DNA from: Streptomyces corallincola
GTDB taxonomy: Bacteria > Actinomycetota > Actinomycetes > Streptomycetales > Streptomycetaceae
Length of the DNA stretch: 64,000 bases
Reading direction: 5' to 3'
NCBI RefSeq assembly: GCF_019104725.1
Contig: NZ_JAHRXF010000020.1
Coordinates: 1-64,000 of the forward strand
The notes beneath the pieces were generated by a model. It was not told the origin of the DNA. It made no database searches and worked only from the letters and a program-made list of their open reading frames with translations. Positions 44,037 through 51,780 of the stretch are shown here, piece by piece; position 1 is the stretch's first letter, and every line of letters begins with the position of its first letter. The position numbers were made by a program, and so were the translations under genes.

Positions 44037-44951
44037 TCAGCCCAGGTGGGCCGACCAGTCCTGTTCGGCGGGCGGCTTGCCGTGCAGGTCGGGCACGTGC
44101 CGCAGCCAGGCCGGACGGCCGCGCCGGGTGCGCTCGGAGCGGGCGGCCTCCTCGGCGGCCAGCTCCTCGCGGCCGGGGAAGTCGCCGGGCAGCCAGCGCT
44201 CCGACTGCCCGGCGCGGGCGAGGAGATGGCCCGCGTAGGCGGCGCGGGCGTCGTCGGGTGCGGCGAACCGGTCGTCCCCGGCCAGCCAGGCGTCCGGCAC
44301 CTCGGCGAGCACCGACCGCAGCAGCTCCCCGGTCACGCGGGGCGCCAACTCGGCGTCGGCGGCCCGCACATCGGGGCCGTACTGGCCGAGCGCGTGGTGC
44401 CGGAAGTCGTAGGCGCGGGTGGGGTCGGCGGTGTCCCAGCGGTGGTGGAAGACGAGGGCCGCGCCGTGGTCGATGAGCCACAGCCGGGGCGGCACGGTGC
44501 CGAGCGTCGGCCACACCATCAGGTTCGAACTGTGCACCGTCCGGTCCACGTTGGCGGTCAGCGCGTCGAACCAGACGATCCGGCCCGCCTCCAGCGGGTC
44601 CACGGGAAAGGTCCGGGCCACCTCGGGGGTGAAGTCGCGGGCACCCGGCAGATAGTCCATGCCCAGGTTGATCCCCGCGCTCGCGGCGTGCAGGTCCCGG
44701 ACCTCCTGGTGCGGTTCGTCGTCGGCCACCGCCGGATCGAAGCGGACCAGCACCAGCTCCGGGAACCGCAGCCCGAGCGCCCGCGCCAGCTCCCCCACCA
44801 CCACCTCGGCCACCAGCGCCTTGCGCCCCTGCGCCGACCCGGTGAACTTAACGACGTACGTCCCGAGATCGTCGGCCTCCACGACAGCGGGCACGGAACC
44901 GCCCGAGCGCAGCGGCTCGACATAGCGGGTGGCGGTGACCGTTCTCAACAT
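44037..44951 (-). CDS. Orphan HipA-like kinase
   Basis: A 304-residue protein with a HipA-type serine/threonine kinase fold. The catalytic loop resembles DALTANVDRTVHSSNLMV and the metal loop is LWLIDHG. HipA-like kinases are usually toxin or regulatory partners; many streptomycete members are followed by a small DUF3037 gene, absent here. No HipB-like antitoxin is adjacent. ATG at 44951. It is convergent with malate synthase, 23 bases away. Role unknown. Confidence 0.82.
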   Translation of the reverse strand: MLRTVTATRYVEPLRSGGSVPAVVEADDLGTYVVKFTGSAQGRKALVAEVVVGELARALGLRFPELVLVRFDPAVADDEPHQEVRDLHAASAGINLGMDYLPGARDFTPEVARTFPVDPLEAGRIVWFDALTANVDRTVHSSNLMVWPTLGTVPPRLWLIDHGAALVFHHRWDTADPTRAYDFRHHALGQYGPDVRAADAELAPRVTGELLRSVLAEVPDAWLAGDDRFAAPDDARAAYAGHLLARAGQSERWLPGDFPGREELAAEEAARSERTRRGRPAWLRHVPDLHGKPPAEQDWSAHLG

Positions 44952-45002
44952 GGTTCTCCGTAAGTCGTCAGGCGGCCAGGGGGCCGGGACCGGCGCGACG
45001 TG

Positions 45003-45635
45003 TCAGACGCCGTCGGCGAGCCTGGCCATGACCTCGTGCATCTGCTGCGGCGTCATCGGATCCGCGCCGAGCGGCGTACGGGCGGCCTGGGCGCGCAGAC
45101 CGTCGAGCAGGAAGGCGACACCGCGGCGCCAGGCGTCGGGCGCGACGTCCGCCGCCGCACCGGCGAGCAGAGCGTTCGTGGCGAAGGCGAAGAGCAGGTC
45201 CTCGCGAGTGAAGTCCGGCCGGAGGACGCCGTCCGCCCGTGCCCGTCCGATGACCCGCTCCGCGGCGTCCTGCGCGCGACGGCAGACGGCCATCAGTCGC
45301 TCGGCGCGGGGATAGCGCCCGCCGACGACGTCAGCGAGCGCACGGTCACCGGCCTGGAGTTCGCAGATCGTCTCCACGTAGTAGGTGAATCCGGCCCAGC
45401 TGTCCGAGTGCGCCAGGGCGCGATCGGCGACGTCGTCGAGGCATTTCGCCGCCATGTCTGCCACTACCTCGTCGATGAGCTCCTCCCGGCTGCCGAAGAG
45501 GTTGTAGAGGGTGCCGTGGCTCACGCCCGCCTGGCGTGCGATCTCCTTCAACGACACCTGGAGTCCGCGCGTCCGGAAGAGGCCGGCGGCTGCCGCCCGC
45601 AGTTTCTCCGTGTTACGCCGGGCGTCGGCCCTCAT
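45003..45635 (-). CDS. TetR-family regulator
   Basis: A 210-residue TetR repressor. The helix-turn-helix is QVSLKEIARQAGVSHGTLYNLFG (recognition helix GVSHGTLYN) near residues 28-48, followed by a variable ligand domain with WAGFTYYVETICEL. It should repress the divergent SDR gene and itself. ATG at 45635 with AGGAGGG 5 bases upstream. Twin 16-base operators lie in the intergenic region. The ligand is unknown. Confidence 0.92.
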   Translation of the reverse strand: MRADARRNTEKLRAAAAGLFRTRGLQVSLKEIARQAGVSHGTLYNLFGSREELIDEVVADMAAKCLDDVADRALAHSDSWAGFTYYVETICELQAGDRALADVVGGRYPRAERLMAVCRRAQDAAERVIGRARADGVLRPDFTREDLLFAFATNALLAGAAADVAPDAWRRGVAFLLDGLRAQAARTPLGADPMTPQQMHEVMARLADGV

Positions 45636-45697
45636 CCGGTCCCTCCTGTTGTCGCGGCTGCTCGAACAACATGGTCGCACCCCGCCCAGGACTGATA

Positions 45698-45756
45698 TTG
45701 ACACACTGGTCAACTTAACTGGTACGGTCGGCTCAGGAAACTGACCATCGGGTCAA
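45698..45756. promoter_or_regulatory. Twin TetR-type operators
   Basis: TTGACA-CACT-GGTCAA (45698-45713) and CTGACC-ATCG-GGTCAA (45741-45756) are 16-base imperfect palindromes with identical right halves, 43 bases apart. TTGACA in the first could also be a -35 box. They lie between the divergent TetR and SDR genes. Confidence 0.65.
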
Positions 45757-45786
45757 GTAATTGGACGAACGACAGGGAGCAGCACC

Positions 45787-46527
45787 ATGTCCCAAGTGAT
45801 CGCCGTCTTCGGCGCGGGTAGCGGGCTCGGCGCGGCCGTGGCCCGGCGCTTCGGCCGGGAAGGGTTCCGGGTCGCACTCGTGGCTCGGCGCAGGGACCGC
45901 CTGGTCACCCTCGCCAAGGAACTCGCCGAGGAGGGTGTGGAAGCGGACGTCTTCCCCGCCGACCTGTCCCAACCTTCCGAGATTCCGGCGCTCGTCCAGG
46001 CGATCAGGGACCGCTTCGGGCGGATCGACGTGGTCGAGTACGGGCCCATCGGAGGTGATCTGCGCCTGGTTCCGGCGGCCGAGCTGGACTCGGCCCGGCT
46101 GTCCGATCTGCTCCCGCTGCTGCTGCTCACGCCGGTCGAGGTGGTCCGGGCCGTGCTCCCGGAGTGGGTCGGGCGTGGCGACGGCGCCTTCCTGCTGACC
46201 CAGGGCTACTCGGCCGCCCATCCCTTCCCCCAGCTGAGCGGCCCCGGCCCGGTGATGGCGGCGGCCCGGAACTACCTCTTCTCCCTCAACGAGGAGCTGG
46301 CCCCGACGGGCGTGTACGCCGGCACCCTGACCATCGCCTCCTCCATCGCCCGCAGCGAGATGGGCGAGGCGGAGCGGGTACGCGCGGCCAATGAACCGGC
46401 GGACGGACCGCTGTTCCCGTTCGTGGACCCTGACGAACTGGCCGACCGGTACTGGGACATGTACGTGCGCCGTGACCAGGTGGAGTCCTTCCACCCCGAA
46501 TCGCTGACCCCGCTCGTCACGAGGTGA
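45787..46527 (+). CDS. Atypical short-chain dehydrogenase/reductase
   Basis: A 246-residue SDR-fold protein with the nucleotide motif FGAGSGLGAA and a Rossmann core (VALVARRRDRL; ADLSQPSEIPAL). The classical YxxxK catalytic pair is not visible where expected: the region reads GPGPVMAAARNYLFS after TQGYSAAHPF. It may be a reductase with altered catalysis or a ligand-binding SDR. It is regulated by the divergent TetR gene. ATG at 45787 with GGGAG 7 bases upstream. Confidence 0.82.
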   Translation: MSQVIAVFGAGSGLGAAVARRFGREGFRVALVARRRDRLVTLAKELAEEGVEADVFPADLSQPSEIPALVQAIRDRFGRIDVVEYGPIGGDLRLVPAAELDSARLSDLLPLLLLTPVEVVRAVLPEWVGRGDGAFLLTQGYSAAHPFPQLSGPGPVMAAARNYLFSLNEELAPTGVYAGTLTIASSIARSEMGEAERVRAANEPADGPLFPFVDPDELADRYWDMYVRRDQVESFHPESLTPLVTR

Positions 46528-46581
46528 CCCGGGCTCCGCCAGGCTTCCGCGCCGTGGCTGACGGCGGGCGTCGTCCGACCG

Positions 46582-46620
46582 GTGGGCGGCCCGGCGTGGG
46601 CGGCCCGGCGTGGGCGGCCC
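46582..46620. repeat. Tandem 14-base repeats
   Basis: GTGGGCGGCCCGGC occurs at 46582-46595 and 46596-46609, with a third near-complete copy to 46620. It lies in the gap between the SDR gene and the convergent diiron gene. Confidence 0.8.
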
Positions 46621-46647
46621 GCGCGGAGAAACCCGGCGGGGACGGTG

Positions 46648-47904
46648 TCACATGAAGTTCCTCGTATGCAACGCCGACAGTTCCGCCGCCTCGTCGTCCG
46701 GGAAGCCCAGGCGGGAGAGGCGGTGGCGGCGGCCGTCGTCCATGTCGGTCTGGAGGCGGGCGACGGCCTGCCAGCCGCGCCGGATGTCCTCGGGTGCCCA
46801 GGAACCGGCGGCGAGCAGGACCAGGGAGTCGAAGACGTCCCGGTTCAGTCCGGCGGTGCCGATCAACGCGTCGTGCCGTCGCTCGACCGCCGCGCGGAGC
46901 CGCCCGTGCAGCCGGGGATCGACGCCCGCGCGGTGTTCAAGGTGGCCGACGCCGAACGCCACGTGCCGGGCCTCGTCCTGGCGGACCAGGTGGCTGATAC
47001 GCCGGGTGACCGGGTCGGGGGCGTGCCGTTCCAGGAAGGACAGCAGGTTGAGGAAGCTGCCCTCGCCGAGCACGGAGAGCAGGAAAGAGGCGATGGAGAA
47101 GTCGGGTTCGGTGAGCAGCGTGGCCAGGGAGGCCCGGCCGCCCGCCGAGGAGGTGCCCATCCCGCCGCCGGTCAGCAGGGCCCGCCGGGTGAAGACCTCC
47201 ACGTGCCGGGCCTCGTCGGCGGCCTGGACGGCGAGGAGTTGCAGCACCTCGCGGAAGTGCGGGTGGACCTGGACCAGCAGCCGCCCCGGCACGACCAGCG
47301 CGGCCTGCTCGTTCTCCACCAGGTAGGTCATGACCTGGACGACGGCCGCCTCGATCTCGTCGGGCAGCGTGAACGGCTCGTCCCAGTCCACGGCGGTGTA
47401 CGGGTCCCACTGCCCGGCGGTCGCCTGCCGGTACAGCCGGGGCGCGAGGTCGGTCCAGGCCACGTCCCGGTCCACCACCGCGAACGGGACATCGGGCCCG
47501 CCCGCCTCCACCAGCGCCCCGCGCGCCGCGAGCCCCCAGTGCAGCGGCGCCCGCTCGGCCATCCGCTCCGGTTCCGGTCCCCCGGCCCGCGCCGCGCCGC
47601 TCAGCCGGGCGTCCGCGAGGGCGCCCGGCCGTACGTACGCCACGACCGGCGCGCCACCGGTGTCCGCCCCGCGCCCCGCGTCCCGGCTCCCGGTACCGGC
47701 GGCCCGCACCTCGTGTCCCTCGTGGCGGCACCAGGCGGTCAGGTGGGGCAGCAGGGCGGGGTCGGTACCGGCCACCTCGACAGCGGCGCCCCTCGGTGTC
47801 CCCCGCAGCGCGCGGGCCAGGAGCAGATGCGCGCCCTGCTCGAAGCCCAGCGTGCCGAGGTCGAGCCGGGTGGTGCCGGGTGCCGGGGGGCCGACGGTGG
47901 TCAT
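46648..47904 (-). CDS. TusA-like domain fused to a ferritin-like diiron protein
   Basis: A 418-residue protein in two parts. Residues about 12-75 resemble a TusA/SirA fold (LDLGTLGFEQGAHLLLARAL…WCRHEGHEVRAAG), but lack the Cys-Pro of sulfur-transfer members. Residues about 160-400 are a four-helix diiron domain with paired motifs: Glu in VENEQAAL with EARH in AADEARHVEVF, then Glu in LGEGSFLNLL with EARH in RQDEARHVAFG. The diiron site suggests oxygen-dependent chemistry on an unknown substrate. ATG at 47904 overlaps the upstream PhnD-like stop as ATGA. Last gene of a three-gene cassette. Confidence 0.75.
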   Translation of the reverse strand: MTTVGPPAPGTTRLDLGTLGFEQGAHLLLARALRGTPRGAAVEVAGTDPALLPHLTAWCRHEGHEVRAAGTGSRDAGRGADTGGAPVVAYVRPGALADARLSGAARAGGPEPERMAERAPLHWGLAARGALVEAGGPDVPFAVVDRDVAWTDLAPRLYRQATAGQWDPYTAVDWDEPFTLPDEIEAAVVQVMTYLVENEQAALVVPGRLLVQVHPHFREVLQLLAVQAADEARHVEVFTRRALLTGGGMGTSSAGGRASLATLLTEPDFSIASFLLSVLGEGSFLNLLSFLERHAPDPVTRRISHLVRQDEARHVAFGVGHLEHRAGVDPRLHGRLRAAVERRHDALIGTAGLNRDVFDSLVLLAAGSWAPEDIRRGWQAVARLQTDMDDGRRHRLSRLGFPDDEAAELSALHTRNFM

Positions 47905-48758
47905 GGCAGGTAGCCGTCTGCCGTGACCCGGCCGTCGCCGTCGTAGAAACCGGTCATGTCCACGGCCTCGGTGAGCTGCCCGAAGCCGGTCTCCCGGCCG
48001 GGCAGCCACTGGGTGAGCCCCTCCAGGTCGAGCAGCCGCCGCACGACGGGGTCCTCGTACGACATGGAGAGCAGCAGCTCGGTGAGGCGCCCGGCGCGGT
48101 CCGCGTCGAGGGACGGTCCCGCGGCGAGGACGCAGTGGTCGAACGGGTCGGTGCGGGCGAGCAGCCGGGTCCCGCCGGGCGGCAGGGTGCCCTCCTGGCC
48201 GAAGAGCAGGTGGTTGGTGTCGATCATGCAGGCGGCGTCGGCGGCGCCCGCCATCAGGGCGCGGGCCGCGTCCCGTTCGCCGCCGATGTGGTCGCCGTGC
48301 AGGCCGACCCCGGTGTCGTGGCGGAGCACCTCGAAGTCGGTGCCGGGGGTCAGCCCGAGGGCGGCCAGATGGCGCAGCGGGATCAGGGTGGACTGCGGGG
48401 AGTCCACCGCGCCGACCGCGATGGTGCGGCCCTTGAGGTCGGCGGGCGTGTGGACGGCGCTGTCGGAGCGGACCACGATCACGGAGGTCAGGTCGCGGTC
48501 GGTGTCCCGCATGACCAGGGGACGGGTCTCCACCCCGGCCGCCGAGGCCAGGCGGCGGGTGCGCAGCCAGGCCAGCGGGGAGTGCCAGGCGGCGTCGATC
48601 CGCCCGGCGGCCAGATCCTCGGCCTGCCGCTCGTAGTGGGCGTAGAGGACGTAGTCGAAGGGCAGGCCCTGGTCGCGCAGCCAGGCGCGGAAGCCGGTCC
48701 AGATGGTGACGACCTTGGGGTCGTAGGCGACGGCCCCGAGCAGGATCTCCTCCCGCAT
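47901..48758 (-). CDS. PhnD-like protein without signal peptide
   Basis: A 285-residue protein with the fold of phosphate/phosphonate-type solute-binding proteins (PhnD/SsuA-like): LLGAVAYDPKVVTIWTGF, AAWHSPLAWL, AVGAVDSPQSTLIPLRHLA and HDTGVGLHGDHIGG. Unlike transport proteins it has no signal peptide or lipobox, and no permease or ATPase is adjacent, so it is likely a cytoplasmic ligand-binding protein or enzyme. ATG at 48758 overlaps the flavoprotein stop (TGATG) and its stop overlaps the diiron gene (ATGA). Function unknown. Confidence 0.75.
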   Translation of the reverse strand: MREEILLGAVAYDPKVVTIWTGFRAWLRDQGLPFDYVLYAHYERQAEDLAAGRIDAAWHSPLAWLRTRRLASAAGVETRPLVMRDTDRDLTSVIVVRSDSAVHTPADLKGRTIAVGAVDSPQSTLIPLRHLAALGLTPGTDFEVLRHDTGVGLHGDHIGGERDAARALMAGAADAACMIDTNHLLFGQEGTLPPGGTRLLARTDPFDHCVLAAGPSLDADRAGRLTELLLSMSYEDPVVRRLLDLEGLTQWLPGRETGFGQLTEAVDMTGFYDGDGRVTADGYLP

Positions 48759-49912
48759 CACGCCTCCTCGAAGAGCGGCAGGCCGAGCTGGGCACGGCCG
48801 CAGAAGTCGTGCAGGGCCTCGGTGGTGGGGGCCATCACGCGGGCGGCGAGCGCGTCGCGGAAGCGGCGCTCCACGCCCGTCTCGCGGCGGAACGCGGCAC
48901 CGCCGCACAGCCGCATGACGCCGTCCGCGACCTCGGCGGCGGTCTCGGCGGCGAGCGCCTTGATCTGGAGCACGCGCAGGGTGGCCTCGGGACGGCCGCT
49001 CTCCATCGCGGCGAAGGTGGCCTCCAGGGTGGCGCGCAGCGCGTCGGCGCGCAGCCGCAGCGCGGCGAACTGGTTGCGGGCCAGGGGCTGTTGGGCCAGC
49101 GTCTGGTCCAGGTGCTCAAGGCGGGTCTCGCGCAGGTGGGTGGCGGCCCGGTCGAGCAGCGCCTCGGTGACACCGAGCGAGAAGGCGCCGCTCAGCACGA
49201 GGAAACAGGGCAGCACGATCTCCAGGGCGGTGGCCAGGCCCTGCCCGTCGGCGCCGAGCAGCGCGTCGGCGGAGATCTCGACGCCCTGCGCGGACATGGG
49301 GCTGGAGGCGTTGCCGCGCAGCCCGAACCCGTCGTAGGCGCCGCGCACTTCGAGGCCGGTGCTGCCGCCGGGCACCAGCCACAGGGACATCGGGCCGTCG
49401 GCGGCCAGCGGCTTGCTGGACCAGACGTAGCTGTCGGCCTCGCCCGCCGAGGTGACCCAGGACTTCTGCGCGTCCAGCAGGACGCCGTCCGCGCCGCCGG
49501 GACGCGCGGTGCCGACCGGCGCCCAGAAGTGGCTGCGCGAGCCGCGCTCGGAGAAGGCCAGGGTGCTCAGATGGTGACCGGCGGCGATCTCGCGCCGTAC
49601 GTCGTCGGAGGCGTGCCGGTCCAGCACGGTGACGGCGGAGTAGTGCATGAGCAGGACCATCGCGGTCGAGCCGCAGGTACCGGCGAGCCGTTCGATGACC
49701 TGCGCGGCCTCGCGCAGCCCGGCTCCGGCGCCGCCGACCTCCGCGCTGCTCAGCAGGCCGAGCAGACCGACCTCGCCGAGCGCGCGGACGCCCTCGCGGG
49801 GGAAGCGGCCGTCGCGGTCCACCCCGTCCGCCATCGGCCGTACGACTTCGTCCACCACGGCGTCGAAACCGTTGTCCAGGAGGGTCGGAGAGTCCGCCAC
49901 AGTCGTCCGCAC
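48758..49912 (-). CDS. Acyl-CoA-dehydrogenase-like flavoprotein
   Basis: A 384-residue member of the acyl-CoA dehydrogenase superfamily with N-terminal helical, middle beta (TLAFSERGSRSHFWAP; KSWVTSAGEADSYVW) and C-terminal helical domains (MRLCGGAAFRRETGVERRFRD). The usual catalytic-glutamate/IYEGT segment is replaced by MAPTTEALHDF, a pattern of flavin-dependent desulfurisation/monooxygenase-like members (DszC/SfnB type) rather than fatty-acid oxidation. GTG start at 49912 with AAGGGG 8 bases upstream. First gene of the three-gene cassette with the PhnD-like and diiron proteins. Confidence 0.82.
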   Translation of the reverse strand: MRTTVADSPTLLDNGFDAVVDEVVRPMADGVDRDGRFPREGVRALGEVGLLGLLSSAEVGGAGAGLREAAQVIERLAGTCGSTAMVLLMHYSAVTVLDRHASDDVRREIAAGHHLSTLAFSERGSRSHFWAPVGTARPGGADGVLLDAQKSWVTSAGEADSYVWSSKPLAADGPMSLWLVPGGSTGLEVRGAYDGFGLRGNASSPMSAQGVEISADALLGADGQGLATALEIVLPCFLVLSGAFSLGVTEALLDRAATHLRETRLEHLDQTLAQQPLARNQFAALRLRADALRATLEATFAAMESGRPEATLRVLQIKALAAETAAEVADGVMRLCGGAAFRRETGVERRFRDALAARVMAPTTEALHDFCGRAQLGLPLFEEA

Positions 49913-50074
49913 GATTTCGCCCCTTGCATTGGGATTGATTTAAGGATGACACCTTTCGGCCGACAGTGAAGCAGTTGCCGGGAACCTGTGGACGGAGCAC
50001 GCGCCCCTGCGGCAAAGGAGTGATGATCAGGCGAATGGGTGGGGTGCCCGGTCCGGCGGGCGTCGGCCGGACGC

Positions 50075-51592
50075 TCAGCTCCCGGCCAGCGGGTTCGGCA
50101 GCGGCAGGTAGCGGGCGGCGGCGCCGTCCGCGCCGGTCCAGCGCAGCAGCAGGTTCGTCTTGCCGGGCAGGGTGGGGGCGGCGAGCAGGGCCGGGATCTC
50201 GGGCAGCGGGTGCCGGGCGAGTTCGCGGCGGGCGGCGGGCCAGGGGTCGAAGCCGGGATGGGCCTCCGCGAGAGCGGCGGCGATCTCCCCGAGGTGATTG
50301 ACGACCAGGCAGTAGACCAGGCGTTCCCAGCCCGCCTCCCGGCTCACCTCGGGCAGCACCTTGACGCCCTCCGCGTCCCGGAACAGCGCCCGCACCGGTG
50401 TCCCGGTGGCGTCCACGGCGACCAGCGTGTTCTGCAGATGCGCCTCCACGACGACCCCGTGCCGGTCGAACACCGCCAGCGCGGACGGGACGACCTGCCG
50501 CAGATACGCCGTCCACCAGGCGCCCGGGTCGGTGGTCACGGCGAGCGGGCTGCCGTCGAAGCCCTCCGCGAGCCCGGCCGCGAGCAGCGGGGTGGCGCCC
50601 GGCGAGAGCTGGCCGCGCAGTCCGCCCCGGACCAGTACGGCGAGCTCCTCGAAGGCGAACCGGGCGGTGCGGTAGCCGAGATCGCCCAGCCAGGCGGCGG
50701 ACGGCCCGGCGCCCGGCGCACGCCCGACGGCGGCGAACGCGTCGCGCGCGGCCGTGTCATTGCGGCGCAACCGGAGCAGGTCGTGCCGCCACAGACGCCG
50801 GATGTCGTTGGTGATCCGCACGTCCAGGCTGAACTTCAGGAACAGGTCGCGCCGGGGTTCGTACACCGTGCGCACGGCGGCCGTCGGCCAGGTGTCGAAG
50901 CCGGTGGTGCCGAGCCGGACCAGGCGGCCGTCCGCGAACGCGGCGTCCAGGGCCGGGCCGAGCAGGGCGAGCTGCCAGGGGTGGGCGGGCAGCGGCAGGT
51001 AGCCGGGCGGGGCGGTGCCGAGCGCGTCCAGGGCGCGGGTGTCGCCCTCCTCCACGGCCTCGTCGGCGCGCACCCCGAGCAGCGTCAGCGGGAATCGGGC
51101 GTACGCCTCCGGCGCGTACGGCAGCCAGGCCGCCGCCGGTCCGCCACCGCGCGCCTTGGGCGCCGGGTGCTGCGGGTGCCCGGTGATCAGGGACTGCTCG
51201 GAGCGCAGATACGGGTCCTCGGGCGGGGTGGCGTGTTCGCGGGCGGTGAGCAGCGCGGCGACCACCTCCCGGCTGTCGAGCATCTCGGCGGGCAGGTCGT
51301 CGTTGGAGTGGCCGGTGTGCCGCCGCAGCTCCTCCGCGACCAGTTTGACCAGCTCGGAGTGGCCGAGGCGGTGCCAGGCGCCGTCGGCGTGCACCTCCGG
51401 GTCCGCGGGCCGCCTGCCGGGGCGGACCCGCAGCAGACGGCCGGTACCGGGCAGCCGGTACGTGTTCCCGTCCGCGCCGGGCACGGGGGTGGCGACCTCC
51501 CGCAGCAGGCAGTTCAGCAGGGGGGCGGCGGCGTACGCGTCGGCGCGCTGTCCGACCGCGTCGGCGGGAGGCTTGAGGTCCACGCGTTCCAT
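50075..51592 (-). CDS. IucA/IucC-family siderophore synthetase
   Basis: A 505-residue NRPS-independent siderophore (NIS) synthetase. Visible family segments: ATP-binding ITGHPQHPAPKARGG (HPxHPxxK), LPAHPWQL, KFSLDVRITNDIR, VEAHLQNTLVAVD and FRDAEGVKVL. It ligates a carboxylate such as citrate or succinyl to an amine or alcohol. ATG at 51592 with AGGA 5 bases upstream. It is divergent from a second NIS synthetase across 188 bases; the pair suggests a short siderophore pathway. No iron box or decarboxylase is visible. Confidence 0.9.
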   Translation of the reverse strand: MERVDLKPPADAVGQRADAYAAAPLLNCLLREVATPVPGADGNTYRLPGTGRLLRVRPGRRPADPEVHADGAWHRLGHSELVKLVAEELRRHTGHSNDDLPAEMLDSREVVAALLTAREHATPPEDPYLRSEQSLITGHPQHPAPKARGGGPAAAWLPYAPEAYARFPLTLLGVRADEAVEEGDTRALDALGTAPPGYLPLPAHPWQLALLGPALDAAFADGRLVRLGTTGFDTWPTAAVRTVYEPRRDLFLKFSLDVRITNDIRRLWRHDLLRLRRNDTAARDAFAAVGRAPGAGPSAAWLGDLGYRTARFAFEELAVLVRGGLRGQLSPGATPLLAAGLAEGFDGSPLAVTTDPGAWWTAYLRQVVPSALAVFDRHGVVVEAHLQNTLVAVDATGTPVRALFRDAEGVKVLPEVSREAGWERLVYCLVVNHLGEIAAALAEAHPGFDPWPAARRELARHPLPEIPALLAAPTLPGKTNLLLRWTGADGAAARYLPLPNPLAGS

Positions 51593-51780
51593 TTCGTTCC
51601 TGGTCCGGGGCGGGTGGTGCGTCGTCCGGGGCCGGAGCTGGTCCGACGGCTCTCCGGCGACGCGGCGGAGGTACGCCGGAGCGCCCCAAGCGATCAGTAT
51701 GTCTGTCGTCCCGTGTGTCTGTCGTATGTGTGTCGTCCTGTCCATCGTGCCCCGAGCAGTCCGTTCCCGAGGAGCCGATC

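Noticed and set aside
45698..45728. TTGACA/TACGGT as the SDR promoter
   Set aside because: The spacer would be 19 bases and the -10 is weak; I treat TTGACA as an operator half instead.
51593..51780. Iron box in the NIS intergenic region
   Set aside because: No sequence close to the DmdR/IdeR consensus was found by eye.
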